A stretch of 6,916 nucleotides of DNA from an uncultured Lachnospiraceae bacterium (GTDB lineage Bacteria > Bacillota_A > Clostridia > Lachnospirales > Lachnospiraceae). A program made the translations under genes and the position numbers. The stretch spans positions 1-6,916 of the forward strand of contig CAMWWF010000154.1 in assembly GCA_947177885.1 (NCBI GenBank). The letters are read 5' to 3'. Numbering within the stretch: the stretch's first letter is position 1; each line of letters opens with the position of its first letter. Below, one piece after another: positions 5,282 through 6,916 of this stretch. The notes under the pieces are model-generated. The model worked only from the letters and a program-made list of their open reading frames with translations, was not told the origin of the DNA and searched no databases.

Positions 5282-6649
5282 TCACTTCCGTTCCTCTCCG
5301 ATATGACTGATAATGTCCTTATTTATCCTGATCAGGAAAAAGGTAGTCATGCTCATACTCATCAGCTCAGCGATGGGAAATGCCCACCAGATCAGATTGA
5401 CATTGCCGCTGAGGGAAAGCAGATATGCCACCGGCAGCAGCACACAAAGCTGTCTGGCTATGGACACGATCATGCTGTAGATACCGTTTCCCAAAGCCTG
5501 GAACACACTGCCCACCACGATACAGTAGCCTGCAAAGCAGAAGCTCAAACAGATCGTACGCAGCGCAGGTACACCGATGACCAGCAGCTCCGGGGTAGCA
5601 TTGAAGAGACCGATCAGCTGCGCCGGGAATATCTGCATCACGACCAGCCCCACCAGCATGATGCCCACAGCATATCGCACACTGCTCTTCATAGTCTTCA
5701 CCACACGCTCCCTGCTGCCCGCTCCGTAATTGTAGGCAATGATGGGGACCATACCGTTATTCAATCCGAAAATCGGCATAAAGATAAAGCTCTGGAGCTT
5801 AAAATATACGCCAAATACCGTCTGTGCCGCACCGAATGCTCCCAGGATCAGGTTCATTCCATAGGTCATCACGGAACCGATCGCCTGCATCACAATGGAC
5901 GGAATTCCCACCTTGTATATATGCGCGATCAGATATCCGTCAGGACGAAAACCTTTGAACGTGATATGAAGCTCCTTATTGAATTTCAGATTAAATATGA
6001 CCGCCAGTATCGCCGCCACAATCTGTCCCGAGACGGTAGCCACTGCCGCTCCGGCAACACCCATTTGGGGCATGCCGAAATAACCGAAGATCAGAATGGG
6101 ATCCAGGATCAGATTTATGATCGCTCCGACACCCTGAGTGACCATGGCATAAAGGGTTTTTCCTGTGGATTGCAGCAGTCTCTCATAAACCGTCTGCATA
6201 AAAATGCCCAGACCCGCCACGCAGCAGATCGTCAGGTAGACAATCCCGTATTCCCGTACCTCGGCGATCTCCGTCTGGCTGGCAAAGAAAGGCCTGCTGA
6301 CGAAAATTCCGATCAGGGCAAAGACCACATAGCTGACCGCCTCTATAAAAATACCGTTCACTGCAATCTTATTCGCCTTTTCAAAATCCTTTTCTCCCAA
6401 TGTCTTGGACAGAAAGGCATTGACTCCTACCGCCGTGCCCACAGATACCGCGATCATCAGGGTTTGGATGGGAAAGGCAAGGGACACCGATCGCAGCGCA
6501 TATTCATTGATCTGCGATACAAATATGCTGTCAACGATATTATAGAGCGCCTGCACCAGCATGGAGATCATCATAGGCAGTGACATGCTGATCAAAAGTC
6601 TGTCTATGGGCATGACGCCCATCTTGTTTTCCCGCTTTGTATTTTCCAT
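5282..6649 (-). CDS. MATE family efflux transporter (MepA-like)
   Basis: This 455-residue inner-membrane protein, about twelve transmembrane segments in two related halves, belongs to the MATE family, which exports cationic drugs, dyes or metabolites in exchange for Na+ or H+. The first helix region (PMMISMLVQALYNIVDSIF) and the NLILDPILIFG segment are typical of the Firmicute MepA/NorM-like branch; the second half carries GLNNGMVPIIAYNYGAG, the usual start of its repeat motif, and FQALGNG. The length is normal and no break is seen. The start at 6649 is chosen over an ATG 18 bases upstream (6667) because AGGAGG (6656-6661) sits six bases before it and would lie inside the longer reading. A dyad at 6671-6690 lies in its upstream region. 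No clear -35/-10 pair is visible. The substrate is unknown. Confidence 0.93.
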   Translation of the reverse strand: MENTKRENKMGVMPIDRLLISMSLPMMISMLVQALYNIVDSIFVSQINEYALRSVSLAFPIQTLMIAVSVGTAVGVNAFLSKTLGEKDFEKANKIAVNGIFIEAVSYVVFALIGIFVSRPFFASQTEIAEVREYGIVYLTICCVAGLGIFMQTVYERLLQSTGKTLYAMVTQGVGAIINLILDPILIFGYFGMPQMGVAGAAVATVSGQIVAAILAVIFNLKFNKELHITFKGFRPDGYLIAHIYKVGIPSIVMQAIGSVMTYGMNLILGAFGAAQTVFGVYFKLQSFIFMPIFGLNNGMVPIIAYNYGAGSRERVVKTMKSSVRYAVGIMLVGLVVMQIFPAQLIGLFNATPELLVIGVPALRTICLSFCFAGYCIVVGSVFQALGNGIYSMIVSIARQLCVLLPVAYLLSLSGNVNLIWWAFPIAELMSMSMTTFFLIRINKDIISHIGEERK

Positions 6650-6670
6650 CGTTCTCCTCCTCTGCATTTT

Positions 6671-6690
6671 CCGAACGGAAATCCGTTCCG
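6671..6690 (-). promoter_or_regulatory. Inverted repeat upstream of the MATE gene, candidate operator
   Basis: The 20 bases form a nine-base inverted repeat around a two-base centre with one mismatch (core GAACGGA/TCCGTTC). It lies ten bases upstream of the ribosome binding site. Its size and place would suit a dimeric repressor such as a TetR or MarR type, which often control efflux pumps, or an mRNA hairpin in the leader. No regulator gene is present in the window. Confidence 0.4.
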
Positions 6691-6784
6691 ACGCTTCCGC
6701 TTCAAAACCTTTCCACCTGTGCGATTGCGATCCAATGATCTGCCTGCAGCCAATTCCTCACATGCACTGTTCCATTTTTTAGGC

Positions 6785-6814
6785 AAAAAAATACCCATGA
6801 GCATCTTCATGGGT
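6785..6814 (-). terminator. Intrinsic terminator downstream of tRNA-Lys
   Basis: On the minus strand ACCCATGA and TCATGGGT form a perfect eight-pair stem (6793-6800 with 6807-6814, six-base loop), followed after one base by seven T residues (complement of 6785-6791). It sits 34 bases past the tRNA-Lys 3' end and separates it from the MATE gene. Confidence 0.85.
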
Positions 6815-6848
6815 TTGCAGCGGATAACCACCACAGCTTCGTTCACAG

Positions 6849-6916
6849 TGAGACATGGGGGATTCGAACCCCCGACAACTTGATTAAAAGTCAAGTGCTC
6901 TACCGACTGAGCTAAT
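6849..6916 (-). tRNA. tRNA-Lys (anticodon UUU), 5' end beyond the window
   Basis: The minus strand reads a tRNA from acceptor position 6 onward. The D-arm (TAGCTCAGTCGGTAGAGC), the anticodon stem CTTGA/TCAAG with loop CTTTTAA giving UUU, the T-arm GGGGGTTCGAATCCCCC and the 3' acceptor strand ATGTCTC with discriminator A (6849) are all present. About five bases of the 5' acceptor strand (expected GAGAC) lie past the right edge. CCA is not encoded. Confidence 0.93.

Noticed and set aside
5210..6583. Plus-strand ORF of 457 codons opposite the MATE gene
   Set aside because: His, Gln, Asp and Arg-rich composition typical of an antisense shadow; the minus strand codes for a complete MATE protein.
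6604..6894. Minus-strand ORF starting in tRNA-Lys
   Set aside because: Its N-terminus (GGSNPPC) is the usual translation of a tRNA T-arm, and it crosses the terminator and the MATE start.

Overview
The window reads as a chromosomal segment of a Firmicute of class Clostridia, most likely a Lachnospiraceae-type gut anaerobe. The evidence is indirect: strong AGGAGG-type ribosome binding sites, consensus sigma-A promoters, tRNA genes without an encoded CCA, a variant ThyX thymidylate synthase of the kind I associate with clostridia, and a MepA-like MATE pump, in DNA of roughly balanced GC content. No plasmid or phage replication gene, insertion sequence or CRISPR array is visible.

Layout from left to right. 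(1) 2-1147, minus strand: a long reading frame that runs off the left edge without a stop. Its N-terminus resembles a protein type I associate with phage-tail-like or extracellular contractile injection clusters. (2) 1148-1498: its promoter region, a strong intrinsic terminator for thyX, and a GC-rich stretch full of inverted repeats between the thyX stop codon and that terminator. (3) 1499-2176, minus: thyX, an FAD-dependent thymidylate synthase with a non-canonical signature. (4) 2177-2425: a gap with broken coding-like stretches. (5) 2426-2974, minus: a DJ-1/PfpI family protein. (6) 2975-3273: a divergent promoter region, followed on the plus strand by a leader of about 200 nt rich in hairpins. 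(7) 3274-3768, plus: a CYTH-domain phosphohydrolase. (8) 3769-3983: a convergent intergenic region with two hairpins, one a likely bidirectional terminator. (9) 3984-4922, minus: a sodium/calcium exchanger family protein. (10) 5064-5145, minus: tRNA-Leu(UAG) with a perfect-hexamer promoter. (11) 5282-6649, minus: a MATE efflux transporter. (12) 6785-6814: a terminator just downstream of tRNA-Lys(UUU), whose 5' end is cut by the right edge at 6916.

Almost everything is on the minus strand; the CYTH gene is the only convincing plus-strand gene. The genes look like independent housekeeping or transport units, each with its own ribosome binding site, rather than one pathway operon. The items most worth following up are the truncated protein at the left edge, the structured region downstream of thyX, and the structured leader of the CYTH gene. 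I found no complete novel system inside the window; if there is one, it most likely continues past the left edge.
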